Origin: Sphagnum compactum | Lineage: Eukaryota > Bryophyta > Sphagnopsida > Sphagnales | NCBI GenBank assembly: GCA_965153455.1 | Contig: OZ234502.1 | Location: 5,125,267-5,189,266, forward strand | Direction of reading: 5' to 3' | Length of the DNA: 64,000 nucleotides | Shown here: positions 1 to 10,970 of the stretch, piece after piece | How positions within the stretch are numbered: position 1 is the stretch's first letter | How the letters are laid out: each line of letters opens with the position of its first letter | The notes under the pieces: model-generated | Seen by the model: only the letters and a program-made list of their open reading frames with translations | Database searches by the model: none | Told to the model about the DNA's origin: nothing | Program-made: the position numbers and the translations under genes

Positions 1-2720
1 GAAGGAAAATAAAATTAAAATTTTTAAAAGGGAATATTCGACATTATATAGAAATTGCCAAATGGCGAAAATTCGCCATTAAAAAATGCTGATTCAGACT
101 CAGGAGCCTTAATCAAGCTGTAAAAAATGTTCTTCTAAAAAGTAAAAACCTTCTACACAAATTTTTGTGTATTTGGAAGGAACCTTGGCGAGCAAATTTT
201 TTCATCCTCAAAGTTTTTTGATTGATGGGATAATCGTCCAGGCAAATCAACCGAACCATGAGCTTTACATGTGCTCACAACTACTGCTAAGAGCATCACC
301 ACCGGTGCTCAGTATGCGACTCCAGACAATAAAATTTATTGTGAAAAAGTCAAAATGTGCCGGTTTAGTTCAGGAAATTGGTTTGTCTGCACCAAATTCG
401 TGCAGATTGCCGTGGCCGGTGAAAGGCGCACCTCCAAGAAGAGTGTAATAATTGGACCTGACTGCGGCTCAGTATTTCTGATTGGTCGATCATAATGATT
501 GGTCCAGGTGGTTTGCTATTAGTAGTTCCCACTTACGTGCAGTTCAAGTTACAGTTTTATTGCTGGGGTTGCCAAAAAAAACAAAAGCTAAACTTAGACA
601 TTTAATTCTATTATCCAGAGTGACATACTGAGCACCGGTGGAGCTGCACTCAGAGATCACACTAAAATCACACCCTGCAAAGTGGCCTTCTGAAACTATG
701 GAGATTTTCTGTAACTTTTAGAATGAAAAACCCCTAGTCCTTGCAAGCTGAGAAAGAAATAGAAAAAGAGAGGGTGGAAGTTGAGACCTCTCCTATGGGT
801 ACCACTTGTTACTTCTATTAATTAGATGGGGGTACCTCCCAATTTTTTTCATGATCAAGTGAACAATGATAAATCATCTTCACACAAAACAATTGTTCAA
901 GCTAAGCTTTCAACATTTTTGAATTCTAACTTGGAAAGTTATATCTTTTTCTTAACATTTTGTTTTCATTAACTTCTTATTCAATTTTCTCCTATGACTC
1001 CTCTAGTGCATAATCACAATAATTAAGAACATCACTAACGAAATTTAGAAATTGATTTTTTTTTCTCACATGTTTGAAATTGTCATTGCAACTTGTATTT
1101 TTGAACAAAAGCAATACACTTTGATTGGAATCTTGACAATTTTTTCAATTGTTTGTGCATTGAAATGGAACATAGTGCTTATAAGCATATGATTTTGCCC
1201 ATTTGTGTTATGTATGTGGGATTATGATGGGCCTATTTGTTTTCAAATGAATTATGATTTCATAATCACATAAGTGATAACATTGCTCTCAATCATTGAT
1301 TTATGGCTCCTTTGCATTTTCCCAATGTAACACATTCGAACCTCTTCTTTTTAGGTCATATGTCCCCCTCAATGTGCTTCTTTTTTTGTGCAATCTATGG
1401 TTATGTTTTCACTATCATGGTATTTTCCCCCAATGCTTGAAATTGGCTTGGTGGTCTAGTAGTCATCACTTTGGGACTTTTAATCATATTGAGATTCTCA
1501 ATTAGTTTTGAATCATTCATGATCATTTTTGTTTTTTTTTTAATTTCTAACATTAATGATATGATATCCCAAAAACAACTTGGTGGAAGGTGTTACCTCC
1601 TACAAATTATTGTATCCATTATATTACATTGTTGTTATTGATACCATTATAGCTTTGAGTATAAATTTTAATTGTTAAATTGTCATTTGGGGTTGGTGGA
1701 TTTGAGTATTGTACATTTTGAAGATTGTCACTAAGCTTGCAAACTTAAATTCCAATTTTACAATCTTTGAAGATTTATGCAAAAAAATTAACTTGGTTTT
1801 ATATGTTTCACATTAGTTTGATATACCATCATAAGCAATCACAACTTTTGATGCACTAATCATGAAGAAGTTTTCAATTAAGAGCTCTTTAATTTGTTTG
1901 TTAAAACGTAGACTTTTTGAACTCTCCCCTATTTAAAGAGATATCTTGATGCAAATCTTTTCAAATGTGCTTGCAATCTTTAGCAATTAGGAATGAATAT
2001 GAAATGGCAAGGAAGGGAGTTGAATCCAAATCAATGTTACAATGTCAAATGGGTTTAACTTGGCCAAGTTTGATGTTAAATATGCATGAAACCAATTTCA
2101 TCTGACATCTTTTGTTGAAAAATATTACATTTGAATAAACTCTCATTAAAAAATTCAATTGAAAATTTGAATACAATATGTTAAACGTATTTGGGTGCAA
2201 GTGCAATACTAGGAGCCACACTATTAAAGGAGAATTATAAACTTAGAATATATATTATAGTTGTTAGGTAATTAGGAAATTACCTAGATATGATTGATTT
2301 GCCCAACCACTTGCCTTTTATTTAAGAGAGGATGGTAGATAAATTTTTTTTAAAGGAAAAGAAATAGATTCTTTCCTTGAGGAGCCGCCGCCTATCTCAA
2401 AATTTGTTAGCTACCTATGAAGAGTAAGGATTTAATAAAAGATGAGGAAAAGAAGTATGTGTGTACAGATTTGGCATGAAAGAAATATTTTGTTGGAGTA
2501 GAAAATTGAGTAATGATTGTGGGTGGTGTGAAGGTTCAAATAATAGAAAAGCAATTTGCATTTTGGTTGAATAAATGATAAGTGTTTAAAAAAACATGTT
2601 TATGATTTACTAAAATATGTGTGTGTGTGTTTGTCTATTTTGCCATTACAATAGTACCTAATCATTTAATTATGGTATACATTTTATTATATTACCATTT
2701 GTAGTTTCAAATATCTCCAA
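1..2720. other. AT-rich intergenic DNA, left edge
   Basis: No gene is supported here. Short open frames at 167-495 and 1296-1505 have no family resemblance and no splice context. The notable contents are a 20 bp palindrome at 61-80 and a pair of inverted arms at 291-340 and 600-650, listed separately. The rest is low-complexity A/T-rich sequence. Confidence 0.7.
291..650. repeat. Inverted-repeat pair, possible decayed MITE
   Basis: The segment at 291-340 matches the reverse complement of about 600-650. The shared core reads ACCGGTGCTCAGTATG, and flanking identity is roughly 70 percent over 50 bp. The arms enclose about 260 bp that is more GC-rich than its surroundings. This fits a diverged miniature inverted-repeat element, but no clean target duplication was found and no superfamily is assigned. 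Confidence 0.45.
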
Positions 2721-3059
2721 TCTTATATATTAATTCAGTAAGTCTGTCTATGCGTCTGTCTGACACGACAATTCTGCTGCAATTCTATGGCAGAACCGGC
2801 CTCTGCATTTTCTATGGCAGAACCGGGCAATGCATTTTCTATGACAGGGCTTGGTAACGGGGCGGGGCCAGCACGGGGCGGGAAGTTAATTATATATAAT
2901 AGGGGAGCGGGGGGGGGGATCAACGGGTTAAAGAATCGGAGTGGAAAATGCGAAGGACGGGGGGGGGGGGGTCGACGGGGTAAAGAACCGGAGTGGGCAA
3001 TGGGAAGGACCGGGTGGGGGGGAGCTCGAGGGGTGCATTATGCACCGGGTTCACACTAG
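2721..3059 (+). mobile_element. Short non-autonomous Helitron
   Basis: This 339 bp element has the structural hallmarks of a Helitron. It begins with TC followed by TTATATATTAATTC and then a GTCTGTC-rich stretch. It ends in CTAG (3056-3059). A perfect 6 bp-arm hairpin, GGTGCA-TTA-TGCACC (3032-3046), stops 9 bases before the CTAG. The left flanking base is A (2720) and the right is T (3060), the expected A^T insertion site with no target duplication. The interior is strikingly G-rich, with runs of 10 or more G, in a very AT-rich region. It contains duplicated units such as TTCTATGGCAGAACCGG (two full copies plus a variant) and two copies of a ~58 bp G-rich block. No Rep/helicase is encoded, so it would depend on an autonomous partner. 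Confidence 0.8.
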
Positions 3060-4649
3060 TTATAATAATTCACCTAAGGGAATCAATGGAGATCTAGTCA
3101 TATTTAACAAACCATTAAATAACCTAACCACTATTGTAAACATTGTTTTTATTTGAATATGTCATGGTAGGATTTCAAAGTCAAATTTTTCTTCAATAGT
3201 TGTGATCTTACCAAATCTTTAAAAATGTTTTTTTTCCATATGCATGCCCACTTAGATGACTCTTTGAAAAATAACAAGCTAACTATTTGGTGTGACATGG
3301 CAACATTATGAGAACTCTTGTCAATGGAAACTACATGTCTTAAACAATTAACTTGCAAATAATTTGAATGTGTGGAATGAAAATGTAGAAAATTATATAT
3401 ATGAATGCCACCAGCTAGAAAATCAAGTAGTTTACAATAATGGCAAATGGGTGACTAATTTGACATGTTGGTACTAAGTGAAAGGTTTTGGTCAAAAATA
3501 TTTGATTTTATGCATTAATTGTAATATAGTCATAGCATACAACTCCAACTGTCATGGTGTGATGATGTGGACCACACATGTTGCCAAATTTATAATCTAG
3601 AAATGTTGCAAGTGTTAGTTATGATCATCATGAACTACTAAAATGAAAATAGGTTTTTAAGGGTTGAACAAGATTGTATGAAGGTGTGTGAAACCTTTGA
3701 GGAGTGTTGATGTAAGCTTGTGGGGTCTTACTACTTTAGTGTGTACCAAAATTGGCCAAGAAAATAATCCCAAAAAAATCCATTTTGGAGATTTTTTACA
3801 ATACATTACAATTGGACACAATCATAGGGGTCACTATTCTTAAGGTCTTAAGGTATTTATTATATTCAAAAATTGACACATATAGAGGTCATGAAGTAAA
3901 CCATAAGTGCAAAATCCCATCATGAACCACTTTATTTTCAATATGTTATGGACTTTTGAGAAATAATTAATTTTTAACCCTAAACAAAAGCCATAACTCA
4001 ATGTTTTCATATGATTTGATGCAAAACCTTTCAATATATTTTCTTCATTATATATTTTTAATTAAAACCAAATCCTTAAGAAGTTAAAAATTCAACCATT
4101 ACCCCTAATCAAAGTCTAGTACCTTTAATTTTGCTTATGGACATCTTATAATTTCAATTTCAAAAGTCACATATTTTGTTATTTGAATCATTTTGCATAA
4201 CCATTAATTGACATGTACATATTCAAATCTATAACCTAAAATTGGGTCCCTATTGACAAATCCTAACACATATAATTAGCAATTGCAATGTCTACCACTT
4301 TAAAAATTACACTATGTGATAACAACAATGGTTCACCCTACCATGCATTTACCTTGTGAAATTTTGAGGAACTAAGCATGAAGCTACATGCAAAAGGTTA
4401 TGCACACAAACACAAGATTGTGCACATCTGATTTTTATTTTTTAAGTGTTCCATGTGTCATGAATAAGGCACAAGAGGACTGTTGTTATAACATTCAAGT
4501 GGAACAAATAGAAAATGCCATATAGGCAACTTTGAAGTGAGGTCAAATTCTTGATGAAAACAAAGGAGAATCATCATATTTCAACCCCGCCCACCTAGCT
4601 CTCCCATTGTCCATAAAAAATGAAACATTAGTTTGTGAAGTAAGTACCA
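3060..4649. other. AT-rich intergenic DNA
   Basis: No gene, RNA or clear element is visible. Short frames at 3149-3358 and 3840-4034 on the minus strand look random. Confidence 0.65.
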
Positions 4650-4965
4650 TAATAGGTAGGTAAGGTAGGTAGGTAGGTACCTAGGTAATTACCATCTTAT
4701 CTACTTAAGTTTATTGTATACAATGTCAAATGTCAAACTAAAAAGTTGACAAAAGTTAACAACTTGTGAAGTTGTAGTTCATTGGTAAGGATTTGGTCTA
4801 TCATCATTGAGGTGAAAGGTTTAATTCTTAATACTCGCAACCTATGTTCATGTTTAGCGGGCAAGGCTAGGTAGGTCTGGTTGGGTAGCTAGGCGAGTGG
4901 GTTATGTTGGATAGTTAAACTACGTTACCACCTACCTACCTACCTTTTCCAACCTACCTACCATT
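4650..4965. repeat. GGTA/TACC inverted arms flanking a tRNA-like core
   Basis: A (GGTA)n-like arm at about 4654-4686 faces a complementary (CCTA)n-like arm at about 4929-4962. Between them lies a sequence with polymerase III promoter resemblance (next entry). A similar pair of arms occurs at 8203-8336. The structure could be a short foldback or a SINE-type unit bounded by tetranucleotide tracts. Confidence 0.45.
4773..4830 (+). other. tRNA-like head of a possible SINE
   Basis: TAGTTCATTGG at 4775-4785 fits the polymerase III A-box consensus TRGYNNANNGG. About 43 bases downstream, GGTTTAATTCT at 4818-4828 is a weakened B box (consensus GGTTCGANTCC). The spacing is that of a tRNA gene. The intervening bases, including a GGTCTATCATC-like anticodon-arm region, resemble a plant tRNA, but the acceptor stem is not intact, so this is not a functional tRNA. 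A tRNA-derived SINE head or tRNA relic is the best reading. Confidence 0.4.
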
Positions 4966-5329
4966 GTGATTTTATTTTTGAAAATAAATTTTCTTGTCAA
5001 ATGATCCATTGCCATGCTAGTCAAAATGACCACCCAATCCAATGGACATGTTAAAATCAACTTGTCCAAAATGACAAGGGGTTTTTTTATAGCTATTTAA
5101 ATGGGGTTTTTTAAATTAAAAATTTCAGTCAAAAAAACCATTATTTCTACTATTGAGAGTAGAGAGTCAATTTGCCTACTATAATTGCATGAGAATATAG
5201 TTATAAATTTGGTGAAAACATGGCATCTTTCACATGCGCCTTGTATTAGGTTGTTTAGATTGTCTATATATAAGCTAACAAAATGTTTTGTGCCTCATTA
5301 AATTTGAAAGAGGGATTCATGTCTCACCT

Positions 5330-5790
5330 TGTTGGGTAGCACCAATCTAAACTTGTGTTGGCAAATGACATCGTGTGCACCTTGGCCACATCTTTACATG
5401 CTAAGAATAATGTCAAAAGCATAACTAAGATTTTGAATGTTGTTAGGCACAACATTAAGAAAGACATGGAGATCAAGTGGATATTCTTAAACATTTAGAA
5501 TGATGCATTTTGGTTAACACACAAGTAGAAAAAACACTCATATTGCTTGGATGCGGAGTTTATTTAACCATTGTTAAAGATTGGTCAAATAACAAAACCA
5601 CCATCTCCCCAAACAAAAAAGACATTGTGAAAAGGTGTATTAGCAATATATTGTTCAAGGAACATGTTACACAATATTTACAAATGTCACATGTGGGTGC
5701 ATTATTTAAGTATGATAGTGGAAACAAATTGTTTAGATTGCATAGCAAATGGATTTTGTTGTTGAGCATTGAAGTTTGTTAATGTATGTG
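5330..5790 (+). pseudogene. Decayed transposon-type coding relic, family not identified
   Basis: Broken coding sequence can be followed in changing frames. One frame near 5340-5470 reads LVLANDIVCTLATSLHAKNN and continues into a basic, helical-looking stretch. Another frame at 5510-5782 contains TTISPNKKDIVKRC followed by EHVTQYLQMS. Stops and frame changes interrupt it throughout. The NKTTISPNKKDIVKR...EH.T.YLQ pattern recalls hypothetical plant proteins linked to DNA transposons, but that is memory and was not checked by any search. No start, intron or terminus could be defined. Confidence 0.35.
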
Positions 5791-5799
5791 TTTATGCTA

Positions 5800-8700
5800 A
5801 CTTAGAGTGTTAAATGCAAATGCATATATTGAGTGACCAATTGGTGCATAATGTTGTAACAACACTACATTAATGACTCCTTTTTCAAAGACTTGCAAAG
5901 TTTGTTGATGCATGCAATATGGATGCTTAGGGTGTTTAATAGCACCACCCATGGGGTGTTAAATAGGAAAATGTTGATGTTTTCTAGATGTTTCTAGGGG
6001 GTCTAAGCAAGATAGAGTGGATCAATTTGTCATCCTTACTCAACAAATAAAAATAGATTTTGCACATTTGTATTTTAGACCTTTTAACAATGTTACAATA
6101 TTTTTGATATACTTACCGTATTAAATAAACCATACATGGTCATCCCTTGTGAATTCTAATATTCTAATTTTTAAAGTTTATTAATTTGATTGACATGATT
6201 TTTTTCTTCCAAATCAATCAATTCAAATGATACGAACCATCATGCATGTAGATACATATTTTTTGGAACTTGAATATTTCAATTATGATAATGTTACGAT
6301 CCTCAAAAATAATTTTCTTTTATTTAAATCATTTGAAATCTACCTGTTTGCATATGTATGCAGAATGTATTTTGTGTTTGTAACATGGTAAAACATGCTT
6401 TAAAAATCAATAAATGCATTATATGCAGTTTGTATTTCATAAATTCTTCCCCGTGAATGTGGAAATGGTTACTTCATGCAATTTGGAAAACATCATAGTT
6501 TTTGGAAAACAGATTGAAAATAAATTTAAATGAAAATTTAATCTACTTTTTCAATTTCTAAAAACTTTTCCATATCATATTTGACATGCTTATGCAAGTC
6601 AAAAGGTTAATCTCCTTAAGCTTCACCTTCTTTTTAATCTACTTGTCACACAATTTTTGTTTTGCCTTCAATGGCTACTTTTTAAACCTATTTCAGCATG
6701 TTTTTGCCCCACACCAAAACAATTGTGTGGTAGTTATTCAAGAACATTATAAAGGAAGGTGATCACAACCTTTTGGAATGAAATTATGACACGTACCTCA
6801 CACACATTTTGGACTTGGAAACCCTTCAAACACCATCCAACTTAGCATAATTGAACCATTATTGGCAACAAAAGGCAAAGAATTTTAAACAACATTAAAC
6901 AAAGAATGTGTTTAAGTTGGGGAATAGAGAAAGACTGAATACATAACTTACCTACCTTTCCATATGTGTTCCTAAGTACTTGGATGGGACTTCCTCTCTA
7001 CTAATGCATGTGAGTTTCATGAGATGCCCACATTTAAATTTCAAGTTTTTATACATGATTGATTTGAACTTAATTTAATAAACATGATATCCACCACAAA
7101 ACACATGTACAATCTATGTATCAAGAACCAATCATGACCCATGTACACCTAATACATTCTTGTATGGAAAATTTGATGAGTTAATGAATGAGTGATAAAA
7201 AGCCAAAAGATGCATATCATTTGGTGCATTTTTTCTAAATTGTTGATGGGTCCTTCCAAGTTTGTTCCTTTGTCTTTGATTGTTTGCATTCTCATCAATT
7301 ATACGTGTTCATAAGTTTGCTTCTTTGTCTTTGATTGTTTACTTTGAACCTCATTTTTTATGCACAGAGTTCGAACCCCATTTTGACCTAAATGAAACAC
7401 ATTATGAACTTACCAAAAAAATCACAACCAATGTTGTTAATCCTAACAAGCATTTCATTTTAGAGTTGTTTTTGTTCAAGGTGCTTTTAATTGTCTACTA
7501 GTACAAAATTGCATTAGACCACTCACTTGGATTAATTCTTGTCATTCGAAATGCATATCATGAAAATTTATTAATCACAAAAAAATGCAACCATGCACAA
7601 CAAACTTGAAAATTATAAATGCATGTGGATTCCATTGTGGCTTTTCTAAGTGTGCATGAATCTTTTTCATGCACAAATCTCTCCAACTTGCCATGATTTG
7701 CCAACACCTCAAGTAAAAATAACACCTTTAAATGTGGGACCGAATGAAGTTGATGTAGGCCGAAACTGGGAGAAGAGATCTTAGTTAAGATGCTAGTTGA
7801 TTTTGACCTTTTTGTAAGAAGCCAAACCTTGCTTGTAACAACCCAAACAAAACAAATTAATTGGCATCAAAATGCAACTAGAAAGAATTTATTTATTTAT
7901 TGATTATTTATTATCATGTGTTGGCCTTTATCACAGGTGTAAATTTATTTTCTTACCACATAAACATGATTAATTTTAGTCACAACTATAACATGGTTAA
8001 TTTTAATCACATTCATATAATGTTAAGAGTGATATTTAAACCCTCACCTCCAAAACCATATGATAAGTTTGAATCATCCAACAACCTCTTCATGTCATGA
8101 CAAATCTTTTAATTGCATAAATATAAACACAATGTATTTTTAAAATTTTGATATTATAATATTATAATTATTTAAGTTCAAAATGAAATTTTAATTTCAT
8201 ATGTGAGTAGGTAGTAGGTGGTGTTTAATTAGTAAGTAGGTATATAGGTAGGTAGGTAAAAGGTGTGTGTCAGTAATTAATAAGTAATATCTATCTACTT
8301 ACCTACATACCTATTTATGACCTACCCACTTACCTATTTTCATTTCATTTAAAAATTTAATTCACTTTTTATTTTCACAACTACATTGAATTTTGCAATG
8401 TATTGAATAGTTTAATGTATAATAACAATAATTAAAGATATTCAAATGTAATGTTTTGAATATATATTGGGGTTGTAATTCAAATACCATGTTTAAATCA
8501 AAATTTATTTTTGAAAATTTCTAATTTCATCATTCAATTTAAATCTATGATATTTTTATTTGCAAATGTCATAATATTAATTTAAGAATTTTGTTTATAG
8601 ACCAAAAATTCAAAAAAACTTTAATTTCATTTGATTAATTAATTATTAATAATTTGAAATAAATTTCATTATAAATATTTCATATATTTTTTCAAATCAT

Positions 8701-9500
8701 AATTACATTTAATTTAAAATTAAGACAACATATGTATTATGTAACCTAAAACATTAAAAGTAAAACATTTTAATTATACATGATGACATGTCACCATGTA
8801 TGTCATATTATAGTGATTAAATTTAATATGCTAATAACACTATGATTTTCGTGTAGGTTTTCCATGCTCCACATGTCACCTTTAATGTTTGTTTTGACTA
8901 AAATGAAATTTGGATTTTGGTCATAATAGATATGCTACTTTTATAATTAGTTGAAATAGTCATAGTTAATCATGCCATTGAAGAGAATTTGATTGTATAA
9001 TCACATTAGACAAATTCAAGTGGTGATAAGGACATGTTTTGTTGTAATGCTAGTAGTCCAAAAAACAAAAAAAAAGGACCAAAAGCCTTGGCCCAAGACA
9101 TAAAAGCTTTGGTATTCCTTTTATTGAACGTCTTGTTACACCCAATTTGAGATTAGATTTAAATCCCTTGCATTCGGTTGTAGCTTCTATACAATAACAA
9201 TTTGAGAATTGGTATCTTCATATTGAAATCATAAACATAAACATTATTCCCCCAAGTGGTCTACAAGAAAACCCACTATGGTCATTGTTACTTTTGTAAG
9301 TACCTCTCCAACTCTTTCTCCTTTATTTAGTAATTTTCACTTCCCAAACCAACCATTCACTTCAAGAGTTGTGATAATGATCATTAACTACTAAGGGACC
9401 TTTTAGCAAATGTCAAAGGGTTGTCCTATTATTTAAGTTAGGCCCATTTGTAGACTGGATTAGTCAATAGATTCATAGATGCATATGATGTTGCTTTGAG
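5800..9500. other. AT-rich intergenic DNA
   Basis: Very A/T-rich sequence without a supportable gene. Short frames at 7280-7501 and 7900-8100 have no recognisable content. The only structured feature noticed is the pair of TAGG/CCTA arms at 8203-8336. Confidence 0.65.
8203..8336. repeat. Second TAGG/CCTA inverted-arm pair
   Basis: The left arm (8203-8262) is a degenerate run of TAGG/GTAG units. The right arm (8291-8336) is a degenerate run of CCTA/CTAC units, close to its reverse complement. The spacer is about 30 bp, so the strand could fold back. The arms resemble those at 4650-4965. Confidence 0.5.
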
Positions 9501-10970
9501 TAAGCAAGAAACAAAGGCTAATGTTCAACAAATTGTTTATCAATAAGCTACTAAATTATAGAAATAGGTGTTTAAGTTGTAGAGGGAATTATATGAAGTT
9601 CATTTGGGAGTTTTGCATGCTAAGGTTGAAATGCAAAATTAACATCTCCATAAGATGTGCATGGAGGTGTTGGATGGCAAAAATTAATGCCTTAAAATGC
9701 AAATTATTGAGCACCAAAAAAAACAAAAGACGTTGGAAGAACAAATGGTACAACAAGAAAGGGAGTTAAAGGGCATGCATCGAACTATTTGAATCCTTTA
9801 AACAATAATTTGATAAAAAGGTTGATGCACATAAGCACACTTGTGCTATCAAAGTGGTTGCTGAAACCACCCTTATTGATATGCACAATCATTTACAAAA
9901 AGTTGAGGAATCAATAGTGTAATTGGATGATCAATTAGATGAATTCACCAACAAGTTTGATATTGATTTCAAATGTGCCATTGCTGAACTAGAAGGCTTG
10001 AAATTTGAGTGCAAAAAGAGAAAGCATTTACTATTAAAGAATTGAACATCCTACAACAATGAATTATAGGAAATTCATGGTTCTTTGGGTGACTTCAACT
10101 GAAATTGACTACATGTTTACAATGAGTTGCTAGAGGACCACACTTTGTTCAGATTTGAACTAGTACTAGTCAAGAATAATGGAAAAAAAAACAAAGTTGA
10201 AACATATAGTATGTCAAAACATGACTTTTATGACTACACTCATATGAATACATAGTTCAATAGGACCCATTGTTTATACCATTTTGATATAAGCAACTAC
10301 AAAAATGGCATAAACAATGGGGACTTTAATTTGACTATAGTTGTATTTTTGTAATTATGTAGGTCACATTTTAACATAATGATATGGGGAACATTAATCA
10401 AGCTTGAAAGCCATGGTAAAATTATTCATTGTCCAAGTCTTTGAAGCATATCAACAAGATTAACAACCCTATTGAACTCACATCATTGTTTATTAAACAA
10501 TTTTCCCTGAATTTAAAATTGATTTGCCAAAGTTGAATTTTGACAACTATGGTGAGGTTAATGATACATCAACAAGGAGTCAACACAATCTATAATATAA
10601 GAAGGAAAGATCTCAAGTTTATTAGTTATTCTTGAGGAGGCTATGGAAACCCTAGTCAAAGGCCTAATTGAAGCACCTTTTGATCAACTAACTATTAAAG
10701 TGGTTGTTGTCACCCAAAGTGGTATTGACATTTCCACCTTCAACAATCAAACTTGTTATAGAAGTAAGAATTAAAGATTTAATATTAGTATAACTTCCCA
10801 CTTAGGGATAAATTAATCAACCCCTTGAGTATGATTTATAAGGATGTAATTCCAACTAAGAGGGAAGATGATGTTAATGGTCAAAAATACTTTAATTTTT
10901 TTGAAATTTATGAATTCAATAACCATTGACCAAATGAATTAGTAATTAAAAAAAGAAGTAAAACTCCATA
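9500..10970 (+). pseudogene. Decayed coding relic with coiled-coil character
   Basis: Fragments of apparent coding sequence run in one direction, interrupted by many stops. Around 9690-9780 one frame reads EHQKKQKTLEEQMVQQEREL, a heptad-like, highly charged pattern typical of a coiled coil. Around 10840-10930 another open piece contains YKDVIPTKREDDVNGQKYF. No catalytic motif, zinc finger or integrase/reverse-transcriptase signature was recognised. It may be the remains of a transposon structural protein or of a captured gene; nothing decides between these. The small frame at 9521-9769 is part of this relic and is not proposed as a gene. Confidence 0.3.
10266..10323. repeat. 20 bp foldback
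   Basis: CCCATTGTTTATACCATTTT at 10266-10285 is almost perfectly complementary to 10302-10321 (one mismatch) across a short spacer of about 16 bp. It could form a hairpin. No target duplication or promoter is visible. Confidence 0.55.

Noticed and set aside
2735-3156. Overlapping 60-90 codon frames in the Helitron
   Set aside because: They arise from the G-rich internal repeats and encode glycine-rich low-complexity peptides only.
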